The notes: generated by a model not told the origin, from the letters alone. 19,352 bases of DNA from JAISST01 sp050434145 (GCF_050434145.1 NZ_JBNPVX010000044.1:1-19352); one strand, 5' to 3'. Counted from the stretch's first letter, positions 7,789 to 15,805 are shown. A program made the numbers and translations.

Positions 7789-9897
7789 TTATTTTTTATT
7801 TTCTTTGCTTTCTCTCATAATTAGAGTATCACCAGAAAGTATTACAGTATCACCTGTAGGAATAATAATTCGTCCTTCTCGCCTAATGACTAAGATTAGT
7901 GTATTTACACTCAAATTTAATTCAGATAGTTCTTTTCCAACATACTCATAATTTTCTTTTACTTTTAACTCTTTTATCAAATGGGATTTATTTGCATCAT
8001 TATATCCTTCTGCACAGAGTATGACTTCATCACCAGGTAATATCATAGTGCTTCCATTGGGAATCCTTTCCACAACTGTTCTTCGTTTTTTTTCAGATGA
8101 TTTATTCCAAAAATGTATAAAGAGGGATATACAGCTTATTGTAGAATAATCATCTTTTTTTACATTTTTATCTGGGTTATTATTTGAGTTATCTATGTTT
8201 TGAACATGATTATTTTCTGATTCTTCTTCTCGTTGTTTAAGTTTTGTTTTAAAAAGTTTCACTTCTTTAAGGGTTTTTATTAATTTTTTTCTGAATATTT
8301 TGAATGTTTTAAAAATTGTTTTAATTTTGTTAATTATTGTTTTTATGTTTTCAAAAATAACTATAAAAATATTTATAAATTTAAATAAACATTTTTTCAT
8401 ATAATAATAGGATTTTAGATACCATTTATGATTTTCTGATATGTTGCACCTTTTATTATCAATAGAATTTTCATCAGTCAATGCACTATTTTTATTTTTT
8501 TGAGTTTTTTTTCTGTTAATCATGGCTATCATGGTGTTAGGAGGAAGAGATATCTCTCTTATGAGACTATTAGCCCATTTGCTTTCTTTATCTACTCTAA
8601 TTTTGATAAACTGTATCTCATTTTCTTCTGTATAATCATTAAATGTGCGCATTACATCAGAATTTGTGTCAATCATATCAAACCATCTTGCTATTAGTGG
8701 TATTAGTGTACCTTGAAAGGTGATAGAGAGAAGTACTACAGTAAAAACAATATGAAAAATATCGTGTTGTATATCAATATCACTCACTACAGCCAATATG
8801 GCAAAAACAATGGATGATGCTCCTCTCAGACCAGACCAAGATATGAGAATTTTTTGATTTCTTTCTGCTCTTCTGACTTTTTTTAATTCCTCTGTTCCAT
8901 CTATAAATATTTTTTTCTTCCGAAATGGCCACAATATTAGAAATGTAGCAACAGGTCTTCCAATAAATGTCAAAAATAATGCAATTGCAACCGCTAATGG
9001 AAATATTATAGGTAATTGTGATGGAAAAGCAAGTAAACCTAATATAAAGAATATAAGAACTTGCATTAAACTTGTTACTCCATTAAAAAAATTAACAAGT
9101 TCTTTTTTATTAGGGATTTTTTTGCTATTTCCTAAATAGATTCCTACAATATACACACTTAAATATCCATTACCATTGATAATAGTGGGGAGAGCGTATC
9201 CTAATATTGCTATTGCAAAGACAAATATTGCTTCAAATCCATCTACATCCATTTCTATTTTTCTTAGGAATTGTTCTCCAATGTATGCAACAATAACACC
9301 ACATAAGATTCCTAAAAATAGCTGAGAAATTGTTAATATAGCCATATCAAAAAAACTTGCTGTTCCAGACATAAGATATAGTACCATTATAGTCATCATA
9401 TATGCAAAAGGGTCATTACTTCCACTTTCCATCTCAAGAATAGACGCTGTACCATCTTTCAAATTTAGATTTTTTGATCTTAATATGGAAAAGACTGAGG
9501 CTGCATCAGTACATCCTAATACTGATCCTATGAGCATTCCCTCTAAAAAAGGTAGTCTTAGCACAAAATAACAGAATATGCCAGTAACAATAGCTGTTAT
9601 AATTACTCCTAATGAAGATAATAATAATGATTTTCCAGCAACACTTTTAGCTTCATCCCATTTTGTTCCAAATCCACCATAGAACATTATAAAAATTAGA
9701 GATATGGAGCAGATGTCTTCTGCAAATTTAAAATTTTCAAATTTAATTTTGACTATTCCATCAGATCCAAACATCATTCCAAGGAGAATAAACCCTAAAA
9801 GCATGGGTATTCCAGCTTTGTTGGATATTTTGTTAAATAAAATACAAAGAATTATTACTATTGAACCGATTAACAATGCCACTGACAAGCTTCCCAT
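7789..9897 (-). CDS. CPA-type Na+(K+)/H+ antiporter with a split TrkA_C domain
   Basis: This membrane cation/proton exchanger has 702 residues and probably serves K+ or Na+ and pH balance. Residues 1-405 form the transport core with about 12 hydrophobic segments, including GCTDAASVF (128-136) and the paired ND of ESGSNDPFA (161-162), a CPA1/NhaP2-like hallmark. There is no NAD-binding TrkA_N domain. The cytosolic tail has two TrkA_C domains. The second (about 638-697, ending IIIPTGDTVILSGDTLIM) is intact. The first begins at about 429, reaches TMIAMINRK (455-463), and resumes only at TVVERIPNGSTMILPGDEVI (607-626). Between them lie about 144 residues of Lys-, Ile- and Asn-rich sequence (8080-8511). 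The start at ATG 9897 has GGAGG upstream. No GC-rich terminator is seen after the stop. Confidence 0.88.
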   Translation of the reverse strand: MGSLSVALLIGSIVIILCILFNKISNKAGIPMLLGFILLGMMFGSDGIVKIKFENFKFAEDICSISLIFIMFYGGFGTKWDEAKSVAGKSLLLSSLGVIITAIVTGIFCYFVLRLPFLEGMLIGSVLGCTDAASVFSILRSKNLNLKDGTASILEMESGSNDPFAYMMTIMVLYLMSGTASFFDMAILTISQLFLGILCGVIVAYIGEQFLRKIEMDVDGFEAIFVFAIAILGYALPTIINGNGYLSVYIVGIYLGNSKKIPNKKELVNFFNGVTSLMQVLIFFILGLLAFPSQLPIIFPLAVAIALFLTFIGRPVATFLILWPFRKKKIFIDGTEELKKVRRAERNQKILISWSGLRGASSIVFAILAVVSDIDIQHDIFHIVFTVVLLSITFQGTLIPLIARWFDMIDTNSDVMRTFNDYTEENEIQFIKIRVDKESKWANSLIREISLPPNTMIAMINRKKTQKNKNSALTDENSIDNKRCNISENHKWYLKSYYYMKKCLFKFINIFIVIFENIKTIINKIKTIFKTFKIFRKKLIKTLKEVKLFKTKLKQREEESENNHVQNIDNSNNNPDKNVKKDDYSTISCISLFIHFWNKSSEKKRRTVVERIPNGSTMILPGDEVILCAEGYNDANKSHLIKELKVKENYEYVGKELSELNLSVNTLILVIRREGRIIIPTGDTVILSGDTLIMRESKENKK
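8080..8511 (-). other. In-frame insertion of about 144 residues within the first TrkA_C domain of the antiporter
   Basis: Residues 463-606 interrupt a beta-turn that is normally a few residues long in TrkA_C domains; compare the continuous second domain, IRREGRIIIPTGD. The insert has a polar start, a long basic stretch with hydrophobic residues every three or four positions (about 491-556, e.g. INKIKTIFKTFKIFRKKLIK), an Asn/Asp/Glu linker (557-585) and a short hydrophobic patch (586-598). It looks like an amphipathic or coiled-coil helix able to touch the membrane or RNA. Its DNA is more AT-rich than the rest of the gene. The start coincides with an A8 run on the coding strand (8505-8512). 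Confidence 0.7.
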
Positions 9898-10278
9898 AAC
9901 TATTCCCCTCCATATTTTGAGCTATGACTAAACTGTTTTTAGTCATGCAAATTCAATATTTTATCCATTCCAGCCTCGCTTCTTGGACTTCGTTCCAATC
10001 CCTAAAGGATTAATAATCTTAGCGAATATTTATAAGATATAATTAAGAAAAATCTCTATTTCGCAACTATCTATTGAACTATATAAATTGTTCTACAAAA
10101 TATTTATTATATAACTGCTTTAATTTTAGAAATTTTTTCTATTGCAAATTTAATTAATATTATAATACTGAAATATATTATTTTTTATAATTAAGGATAT
10201 AATTCAATTATATATTATAGAAAGAATAATGTAAATTGAAAAATATAAGCTTTATAAATATTATTTTTGTTATATATT
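9898..10278 (-). promoter_or_regulatory. Long leader of the antiporter gene
   Basis: There is no gene in this stretch. Next to the antiporter start, GGAGGGGA is the ribosome binding site. Upstream on the minus strand are a perfect 9-base-pair hairpin ATGACTAAA/TTTAGTCAT (9924-9946), a 5-base-pair hairpin TTGGA/TCCAA (9983-9998), and another, AATCC/GGATT (9997-10011), that overlaps it by two bases, so the last two compete. Blocks 9969-9980 and 10039-10068 match the ATPase leader. No hairpin has a T tail, so these are not terminators as they stand. Positions 10070-10278 are AT-rich with nothing recognisable apart from AT-rich -10-like boxes. Confidence 0.45.
10039..10068 (-). repeat. Diverged 30-base repeat, copy 2 (antiporter leader)
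   Basis: Matches 5848-5877 at 24 of 30 positions. A further 12-base block, AGCKAGGCTGGA on the minus strand (9969-9980 here, 5738-5749 in the ATPase leader, one mismatch), follows in the same order, but at a different distance. Confidence 0.5.
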
Positions 10279-10308
10279 AAAAATAGCAAGATAATTCCTG
10301 CTATTTTT
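10279..10308 (-). terminator. Terminator of the heat-shock operon after dnaJ
   Basis: A 10-base-pair stem AAAAATAGCA/TGCTATTTTT with a 10-base loop begins 8 bases beyond the dnaJ stop codon. Its distal arm supplies the T run on the minus strand. Confidence 0.75.
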
Positions 10309-10316
10309 AATATATT

Positions 10317-11486
10317 TTATGAAAAGAAATTTTTTACTTTACTAAAAAAATCACCTTTCTTGTAGTTTTTACCTTTAAGGGAACTATCAAATTCTTGTAG
10401 TAATTTTTTTTGGTTTTCATTTAGATCAATTGGTACTTCTATTTCTATCTCAATAATTTGAGCACCTGTAGTATTTCTACGAAGAGAATGTATTCCAGCA
10501 TCTCTTAATTTCAGTTTTTTTCCATTTTGAGTTCCTGCTGGTATTTTTACTTTTCTACTTCCTTCTAGTGTAGGAACTTCTATCTCACCGCCTAAAGCAG
10601 CAGTAGCAAAAGTAATTGGTATGTGACAGTAAATATCATCACCTTGTCTTGTAAAAAGTTTATGTTTCAACACATTTATAGTGACATATAGGTCACCATT
10701 AGGACCACCACTTTCACTGGCTTCTCCCATACCAACAATTTTTAGACTTTGACCACTATTTATTCCTGCTGGAATTTTCCTTGTTAACTCTACATTTTCT
10801 ACAGCTATTCCACTGCCACCACATGTTTTACATTTTTTTTCAGGAATTCTTCCCTTTCCGTGGCACATATCACATTCCATAATTTGTTTCATATTACCAA
10901 AAATGGTTCTTTGGACACCTGTTATTTTTCCACTACCTTTACATTTCGGGCATTCTCTCATGGAGCTTCCAGGTTCTCCACCAGTGCCATTACAAGTCTT
11001 GCATTTGGTGCCTCTTCTATATTTTAATACTTTTTCAGTACCAAAAGCGGCTTCTTCCAAAGTAATGTCCAAAGACATTGTCAGATCATTACCTGCTCTC
11101 TCATAGTTCCCACTACGAGAGCCAAAACCACCTTCACCACCTCCAAAGAATGAAAAAAGATCTTCAAAACCACCACTACCACCAAACCCTTCAAAACCAC
11201 CAAAACCGCCAAACCCACTACCAAAACCACCTTGGCCAGCTCCTTGTTTGTAAGCATCATGCCCAAATTGATCATATTGTGATTTCTTCTCAGGATCTGA
11301 TAGGACACTGTAAGCCTCATTTATTTCTTTGAATTTTTCTTCTGCTTCTTTTTTTTCAGCATCACTTGCATTGCTGTATTTGTCAGGATGATATTTTATA
11401 GCAGCTTTTTTAAAGGCCTTTTTAATTTCATCTTCAGAAGCTGATTTACTCGTTCCCAAAATTTCATAATAGTCTCTATCAGACAT
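10317..11486 (-). CDS. dnaJ: Chaperone protein DnaJ (Hsp40)
   Basis: DnaJ delivers unfolded proteins to DnaK and stimulates its ATPase in the cytosol. The 389-residue sequence is a complete type I DnaJ. It has a J domain with HPD in KYHPDKYSN, a Gly/Phe-rich linker (about 75-130, many GGF units), four zinc-binding repeats (CKTCNGTG, CPKCKGSG, CDMCHGKG, CKTCGGSG) and a C-terminal substrate-binding region with GDLYVTINV. ATG 11486 is chosen because GGAGG (11492-11496) lies just before it; the open frame upstream to TTG 11498 would place that site inside the coding region. It is the last gene of the hrcA operon, 112 bases after dnaK, with a strong hairpin between them. Confidence 0.97.
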   Translation of the reverse strand: MSDRDYYEILGTSKSASEDEIKKAFKKAAIKYHPDKYSNASDAEKKEAEEKFKEINEAYSVLSDPEKKSQYDQFGHDAYKQGAGQGGFGSGFGGFGGFEGFGGSGGFEDLFSFFGGGEGGFGSRSGNYERAGNDLTMSLDITLEEAAFGTEKVLKYRRGTKCKTCNGTGGEPGSSMRECPKCKGSGKITGVQRTIFGNMKQIMECDMCHGKGRIPEKKCKTCGGSGIAVENVELTRKIPAGINSGQSLKIVGMGEASESGGPNGDLYVTINVLKHKLFTRQGDDIYCHIPITFATAALGGEIEVPTLEGSRKVKIPAGTQNGKKLKLRDAGIHSLRRNTTGAQIIEIEIEVPIDLNENQKKLLQEFDSSLKGKNYKKGDFFSKVKNFFS

Positions 11487-11519
11487 TTTTTCCTCCAAAT
11501 TCTATAAAATACTAGAAAG

Positions 11520-11550
11520 CACAAGGGCGAACTTAAGTTCGTCCCTTATG
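11520..11550 (-). promoter_or_regulatory. Strong hairpin between dnaK and dnaJ
   Basis: CGAACTTAAGTTCG is a perfect 14-base palindrome, extended outward by AAGGG/CCCTT and further pairs with one unpaired base, so the whole 31 bases can fold. On the minus strand it is followed only by TGCTTTCTAGTATTTT, a weak T run. It may be a partial terminator that lowers dnaJ relative to dnaK, or an RNA-stabilising or processing structure. It is not a CIRCE element. Confidence 0.7.
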
Positions 11551-11598
11551 TCTCCTCATTCTATTTATACTCAATACTATAAAGTTGTTTTATTTTTA

Positions 11599-13440
11599 TT
11601 AATCAACTATTTCTGCATCATCTACATCATCAGCTCTTGATTCGGCACTATTTTCTGCTCCAGCATTTTCCCCACCAGAAGCACCTTGATTTGCATCTCC
11701 ATTTCCTTCATTATTTTTGTATAATTCTTCTGATATTTTGTGTACTGTCTTATTTAATTCTTCAATAGCAGTTTCAATAGAATTAATATCATCACTATCT
11801 TTTACGTTTTTTAATGCTTCTAATTTTGCTTCGATAGATTTTTTATCGTCTTCATTTATTTTTTCACTTAATTCAGTTAAAGTTTTTTCAGTAGCAGATA
11901 TCAAATGATCTGCTTTATTTCTAGCATCTATCATTTCTTTAAACTTTTTATCTTCAGCTTCATTTGCTTCAGCTTCTTTTGTCATTCTTTCAATATCTTC
12001 TTTAGAAAGATTTGAAGAGTTAGAAATAGTTACTTTATTTTCTTTTCCAGTTCCCTTATCTTTTGCTGATACATATACAATACCATTTGAATCAATGTCA
12101 AATGTTACTTCTATTTGTGGGACTCCTCTTGGAGCAGCAGGAATACCTTCTAGATTGAATTCTCCTAGTTTGTGGTTATCAGAAGCTTTTGCTCTTTCAC
12201 CTTGTAATACATTTATTGTAACTGCAGATTGATTATCATCAGCAGTACTGAATACTTGGGATTTTTTTACAGGAATTGTTGTATTTTTTTCAATTATTTT
12301 AGTGAATACTCCACCCATAGTTTCTATTCCAAGAGATAAAGGAGTAACATCTAGTAACAAGACATCTTTTACATCTCCCATTAGAACTCCACCCTGGATA
12401 GCAGCACCAGCAGCCACTACTTCATCAGGATTTATTCCTTTATTAGGAGATTTTCCAAAGAAAGACTCTACCCACTCTTGTACTGCAGGAATTCTTGTAG
12501 AACCTCCTACTAATAACACTTCATTTATGGCACTTGGATCCAACCCAGCATCTTTAAGAGCTGTCTTAGTAGGTACTTGAGTAGCTTCTACTAGTGACTT
12601 AGTTAAATCATTAAATTTTGCTCTTGTTAATTTCATTTCCAAATGCTTAGGTCCATTTGCATCCATTGTAATAAATGGTAAAGAGATAGAAGTTTCCATC
12701 ATTGTTGATAATTCTTTTTTTGCTTTTTCAGCAGAGTCTTTAAGTCTTTGATATGCCATTTTATCTTGAGATAGATCAATTCCTGATTCTTTTTTAAATT
12801 CATCCGTTAACCATTTTATTATTTCACTATCAAAATTGTCTCCACCTAGGTGGTTATTTCCAGCAGTTGATATAACTTCGATTAGTCCATCAGATATCTC
12901 TAGTACAGAAACATCAAATGTTCCTCCTCCTAAGTCAAATACTAATACTTTTTCAGATTTCTTTTTTTCAAGACCATAGGCCAAAGCTGCTGCTGTAGGT
13001 TCGTTAATTATTCTTTCTACATCTAACCCAGCAATTGTTCCAGCATCTTTAGTTGCTTGTCTTTGTGAATCTGTAAAATAAGCTGGAACAGTTATTACTG
13101 CTTTAGTAACAGCTTCTCCTAAATAATTTTCGGCATCTTTTTTTAGTTTTTTCAAAATCATAGCAGAAATTTCTTGTGGAGTGTAATCCTTTCCAAATAC
13201 ATGCACTTTATGATCATAACCCATTTGAGTTTTGATAGAGCTGATAGTGGATGTAGGATTTGTAATTGCTTGTCTTTTGGCAATTTCTCCGACTACTATT
13301 TCACCATTTTCTTTTATATTTACTACAGATGGAGTAGTTCTAGCTCCTTCTGTATTTGGGATTATTGTTGCACTTCCCCCTTCCATTATTGATACACATG
13401 AATTGGTAGTTCCCAAATCAATTCCTATTATTTTACTCAT
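11599..13440 (-). CDS. dnaK: Chaperone protein DnaK (Hsp70)
   Basis: DnaK is the ATP-driven cytosolic chaperone that binds exposed hydrophobic peptide segments, working with DnaJ and the exchange factor GrpE. The sequence is full length at 613 residues. It has the phosphate-1 motif DLGTTNS at residues 8-14, VPAYFTDSQRQATKDAG, the phosphate-2 motif VFDLGGGTFDVS, the adenosine motif LLVGGSTRIPAVQEWV, and the linker DVLLLDVTPLSLGIET before the substrate-binding domain. The C-terminus ends in EIVD, the usual bacterial type. AGGAGG is 8 bases upstream of ATG 13440. It lies 62 bases after grpE in the HrcA-controlled operon. Phrases such as SLPFITMDANGPKHLEMKL remind me of fusobacterial DnaK, which I use as a weak taxonomic hint. 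Confidence 0.98.
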   Translation of the reverse strand: MSKIIGIDLGTTNSCVSIMEGGSATIIPNTEGARTTPSVVNIKENGEIVVGEIAKRQAITNPTSTISSIKTQMGYDHKVHVFGKDYTPQEISAMILKKLKKDAENYLGEAVTKAVITVPAYFTDSQRQATKDAGTIAGLDVERIINEPTAAALAYGLEKKKSEKVLVFDLGGGTFDVSVLEISDGLIEVISTAGNNHLGGDNFDSEIIKWLTDEFKKESGIDLSQDKMAYQRLKDSAEKAKKELSTMMETSISLPFITMDANGPKHLEMKLTRAKFNDLTKSLVEATQVPTKTALKDAGLDPSAINEVLLVGGSTRIPAVQEWVESFFGKSPNKGINPDEVVAAGAAIQGGVLMGDVKDVLLLDVTPLSLGIETMGGVFTKIIEKNTTIPVKKSQVFSTADDNQSAVTINVLQGERAKASDNHKLGEFNLEGIPAAPRGVPQIEVTFDIDSNGIVYVSAKDKGTGKENKVTISNSSNLSKEDIERMTKEAEANEAEDKKFKEMIDARNKADHLISATEKTLTELSEKINEDDKKSIEAKLEALKNVKDSDDINSIETAIEELNKTVHKISEELYKNNEGNGDANQGASGGENAGAENSAESRADDVDDAEIVD

Positions 13441-13502
13441 TTTTAATACCTCCTAAAATATCTATATGTTTTTTATTACTAAATTTAATCTTTAATCACT
13501 TA

Positions 13503-14114
13503 TTAACTACGTTTACACACTTTTACCATTGCAGCTCTTATCAATTTCCCTTTCATTGTATATCCTTTTTGAAGCTCCATTGTTATTCTACCATCTTCAA
13601 CATTAGCATCATCTTCTACCATTACAGCATGGTGATACACAGGGTCACAAATTTCTCCAATAGATTTTACTTCTTCAACACCTTCATTTTTCATAAGAGT
13701 TTTAATATGTCCCAAAATCATGTTAACTCCTTGGGATAAACCATCAAAATCCTTTGATTCTGATGAGGATGCTACTGCTCTTTCTAGATTGTCTACACTA
13801 TCTAGCAATTTGGTTATTATTTTTTCAGAAGCAAATGAACGTAATTCACTTAGTTCTTTTTCTTTTCTTTTAGTAAAATTTTGAAAATCTGCTTGTTTTC
13901 GTAGGAAAGCTCCTTTCCATTCTTCTACTTCAGCTTGTAATTTTTCTATTTCTTCTTGATAATTTGTTTCTGTATCTTCTAGTACTTCTTCAGTTGTGAC
14001 TTCTTCTGGTGCTTCTTGGAATTCAACCTTTCCCTCAGAGTTTTCTCCACAATCAGCATTTTCTTTCATTTCTTCATCTAGTATTTCTTCTGTAGCTTTT
14101 TTGTTTTCATCCAT
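13503..14114 (-). CDS. grpE: Nucleotide exchange factor GrpE
   Basis: GrpE is a dimeric cofactor that releases ADP from DnaK and acts as a thermosensor in the cytosol. At 203 residues it has the usual plan: a disordered acidic N-terminus (about 1-50), a long coiled coil (about 50-110, with KGAFLRKQADFQNFTKRKEK) and a C-terminal beta domain ending in the family pattern ELQKGYTMKGKLIRAAMVKV. AGGAG sits 6 bases ahead of ATG 14114. It follows hrcA after an unusually long 275-base spacer with inverted repeats. Confidence 0.96.
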   Translation of the reverse strand: MDENKKATEEILDEEMKENADCGENSEGKVEFQEAPEEVTTEEVLEDTETNYQEEIEKLQAEVEEWKGAFLRKQADFQNFTKRKEKELSELRSFASEKIITKLLDSVDNLERAVASSSESKDFDGLSQGVNMILGHIKTLMKNEGVEEVKSIGEICDPVYHHAVMVEDDANVEDGRITMELQKGYTMKGKLIRAAMVKVCKRS

Positions 14115-14389
14115 CTCAATCTCCTCTTTAAGTCAAGTACTAATTTTACCAGTACTTTTTATATTTTTTGTTACTTAATGCCTTGTGATTTATTAAATGA
14201 AATGTTGATAATTTCATAATTACCCACATTTAATAAAAGCAACTCTTTTTCTTTATGGACAGTGACTTTGCTTCACTTAAAACATGATAACATGACATCT
14301 TTCTAACAGAGTCATCTCATTGCTCCTAACTTCCTTCGTTCTATTTCATCATGTGTGAGTCCCTTGATACTTATATATTATTTTAGTTG
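14115..14389 (-). promoter_or_regulatory. hrcA-grpE spacer with inverted repeats
   Basis: There is no gene here. Two perfect dyads stand out: AAGTACT-N9-AGTACTT (14135-14157), immediately upstream of the grpE ribosome binding site, and ATGAAAT-N7-ATTTCAT (14197-14217). Shorter stems are AGTGA/TCACT (near 14259-14275) and ATGAC/GTCAT (14292-14315). None is a clear terminator on the minus strand, and none resembles CIRCE. They may be protein operators, RNA processing stems or remnants of a repeat. I see no convincing promoter, so readthrough from hrcA is the simplest reading. Confidence 0.45.
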
Positions 14390-15442
14390 TCACTTGTCAT
14401 TGGTATTAGATTTATTATTTATATCAGAAATCACTTTATTTACTTCAACACTTACATGTTTTATTAATCCCATGGTTTTTGAATACGCCATTCTTTTGGG
14501 GCCAATAACACCTAGTATTCCCTTGGAAGAACCTAATTGATATACCGAATAGACAAAACTAAAATCTTCTAGTCCTTTTATTCCTAATTCTTCACCAAGA
14601 ATTACATCAACTTTTCCATTCTCCACTTTTTTATTTTCTACTATATCTTTAAAAAGTTGTATCATATCTTTTCTATTGTTGAAGAAATCCATCACTTCAG
14701 AAACTTCACTTACACTTCTATCTTTAAATATGCTTGGCATATTATTAACAAATAACTTCCCTTCGTCTTCAAAAGAATCTTGTAATTCATCCCAAATAAG
14801 AGTATTATCATTATTAGTTATTGCCTCATTTTCTTTTCCTGACACTATTTTTTCTATTTCTAACATAGAATAATTTCCAGAGGAAATATTTTTATTTAAA
14901 TTCAAAGATATGCTGTCAAGTTCTTCTTTTGTTATGGGAGTTTTTAACATAATTTTTCTTGTTTTTATAAGACCGCTGTTTTTTACTACAACTGCAAAAG
15001 CTGTATATTGATCAATAAAGACTAGTTCTATTTTTTTGATTTTATCTTGCAATGTACTAGGTTCTAGTGCAATACCAGCATAAGTTGTAAGTTTAGAAAG
15101 AAGAGAAGAAGTTTTTTCTAGTAGATGGTCTAAAGCATTAATATGCTGTTCATATGCCAACTCTATATTGTTTTTTTCTTCTTGTGTTATTTTTTCTATT
15201 TTTAGTAATTCTGTCAAATAATACTTGTAGCCTTTATCAGTGGGAATTCTGCCAGAAGATGTATGAGTTTTCTCAATATACCCCATATCTTCTAAATCAG
15301 CCATAACATTTCTGATAGTTGCAGATGACAAATCAATATTATATTTCTTTACCAATGTTCTCGAACCTATGGTATCTCCATAGGTTAAATAATAATTTAT
15401 AATGGCATTTAACACTAGTTTCTCTCTTTCTGAAATAGACAT
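14390..15442 (-). CDS. hrcA: Heat-inducible transcription repressor HrcA
   Basis: HrcA represses class I heat-shock genes by binding CIRCE; GroEL keeps it active, and heat relieves repression. The 350-residue sequence has an N-terminal winged-helix domain (MSISEREKLVLNAIINYYLT, then GSRTLVKKYN and SATIRNVMADLEDMGYIEKT) followed by the conserved HTSSGRIPTDKGYKYYL. The GAF-like C-terminal domain ends near LGVIGPKRMAYSKTMGLIKH. AAGGTGG precedes ATG 15442. It is first in hrcA-grpE-dnaK-dnaJ, and a perfect CIRCE lies 22 bases upstream of its start, so the operon is very probably autoregulated. Confidence 0.97.
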   Translation of the reverse strand: MSISEREKLVLNAIINYYLTYGDTIGSRTLVKKYNIDLSSATIRNVMADLEDMGYIEKTHTSSGRIPTDKGYKYYLTELLKIEKITQEEKNNIELAYEQHINALDHLLEKTSSLLSKLTTYAGIALEPSTLQDKIKKIELVFIDQYTAFAVVVKNSGLIKTRKIMLKTPITKEELDSISLNLNKNISSGNYSMLEIEKIVSGKENEAITNNDNTLIWDELQDSFEDEGKLFVNNMPSIFKDRSVSEVSEVMDFFNNRKDMIQLFKDIVENKKVENGKVDVILGEELGIKGLEDFSFVYSVYQLGSSKGILGVIGPKRMAYSKTMGLIKHVSVEVNKVISDINNKSNTNDK

Positions 15443-15464
15443 TACGAAACCACCACCTTATTTG

Positions 15465-15491
15465 TTAGCACTCGTTTATATAGAGTGCTAA
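15465..15491 (-). promoter_or_regulatory. CIRCE operator (HrcA binding site)
   Basis: TTAGCACTC-N9-GAGTGCTAA is a perfect match to the 27-base CIRCE consensus. It lies just downstream of the predicted transcription start and close to the hrcA ribosome binding site, so bound HrcA would block initiation or early elongation. Confidence 0.98.
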
Positions 15492-15500
15492 TCTTATTTA

Positions 15501-15529
15501 AGAGTACTGTTTTTTTACAAATTTGTCAA
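15501..15529 (-). promoter_or_regulatory. Sigma-A-type promoter of the hrcA operon
   Basis: A consensus -35 TTGACA (15524-15529 on the minus strand), a 17-base spacer and a weak -10 TACTCT (15501-15506) put the start point near 15494, beside the CIRCE operator. The -10 is poor (3/6), so its exact position is less sure than the -35. Confidence 0.65.
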
Positions 15530-15732
15530 GTATTTTTTTGAAATTTTTAATTTTTTTTATAATTACTTGCAAGAAATCAATTATAGCTTAATTTTTTATA
15601 AATAACAGATATATTCTATGTATATTAAAATTCATTTATAGAGCGAATATTTAAAACTTCCATTTTTTAATCGTTGTCGATAAATTCTGTTTTTAGAGGA
15701 TTTTATGTATGAATATTATCAAAGATAATTAT
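15530..15732. other. AT-rich spacer between divergent hrcA and yajC promoters
   Basis: No gene or RNA is recognisable. The stretch is extremely AT-rich, with T runs near 15531-15560. AGCGAATATTTA at 15642-15653 also occurs at 10021-10032, which may be chance. Confidence 0.5.
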
Positions 15733-15761
15733 TTGTAAAATGATAAATAATATGTTATACT
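15733..15761 (+). promoter_or_regulatory. Promoter of the yajC-amidase-gerMN operon
   Basis: TTGTAA (15733-15738), 17 bases, then TATACT (15756-15761) preceded by TGT as an extended -10. The predicted start near 15768 gives a leader of about 38 bases with the AGGAGGA ribosome binding site. Confidence 0.7.
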
Positions 15762-15805
15762 ACATTATCATTTTTGTAATACAATTTAATTTTAGGAGGA
15801 TTGAA

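Noticed and set aside
7787..7800. AAATAAATTTATTT palindrome at the antiporter stop as a terminator
   Set aside because: It is purely AT and too weak to fold as a terminator; such palindromes are expected by chance here.
10021..10032. 12-base identity AGCGAATATTTA shared with 15642-15653
   Set aside because: The flanks do not match, so one 12-mer in AT-rich DNA is plausibly chance.
11081..11320. Open frame opposite or overlapping the Gly/Phe-rich part of dnaJ
   Set aside because: It is a frame shadow of the low-complexity dnaJ linker, without a ribosome binding site.
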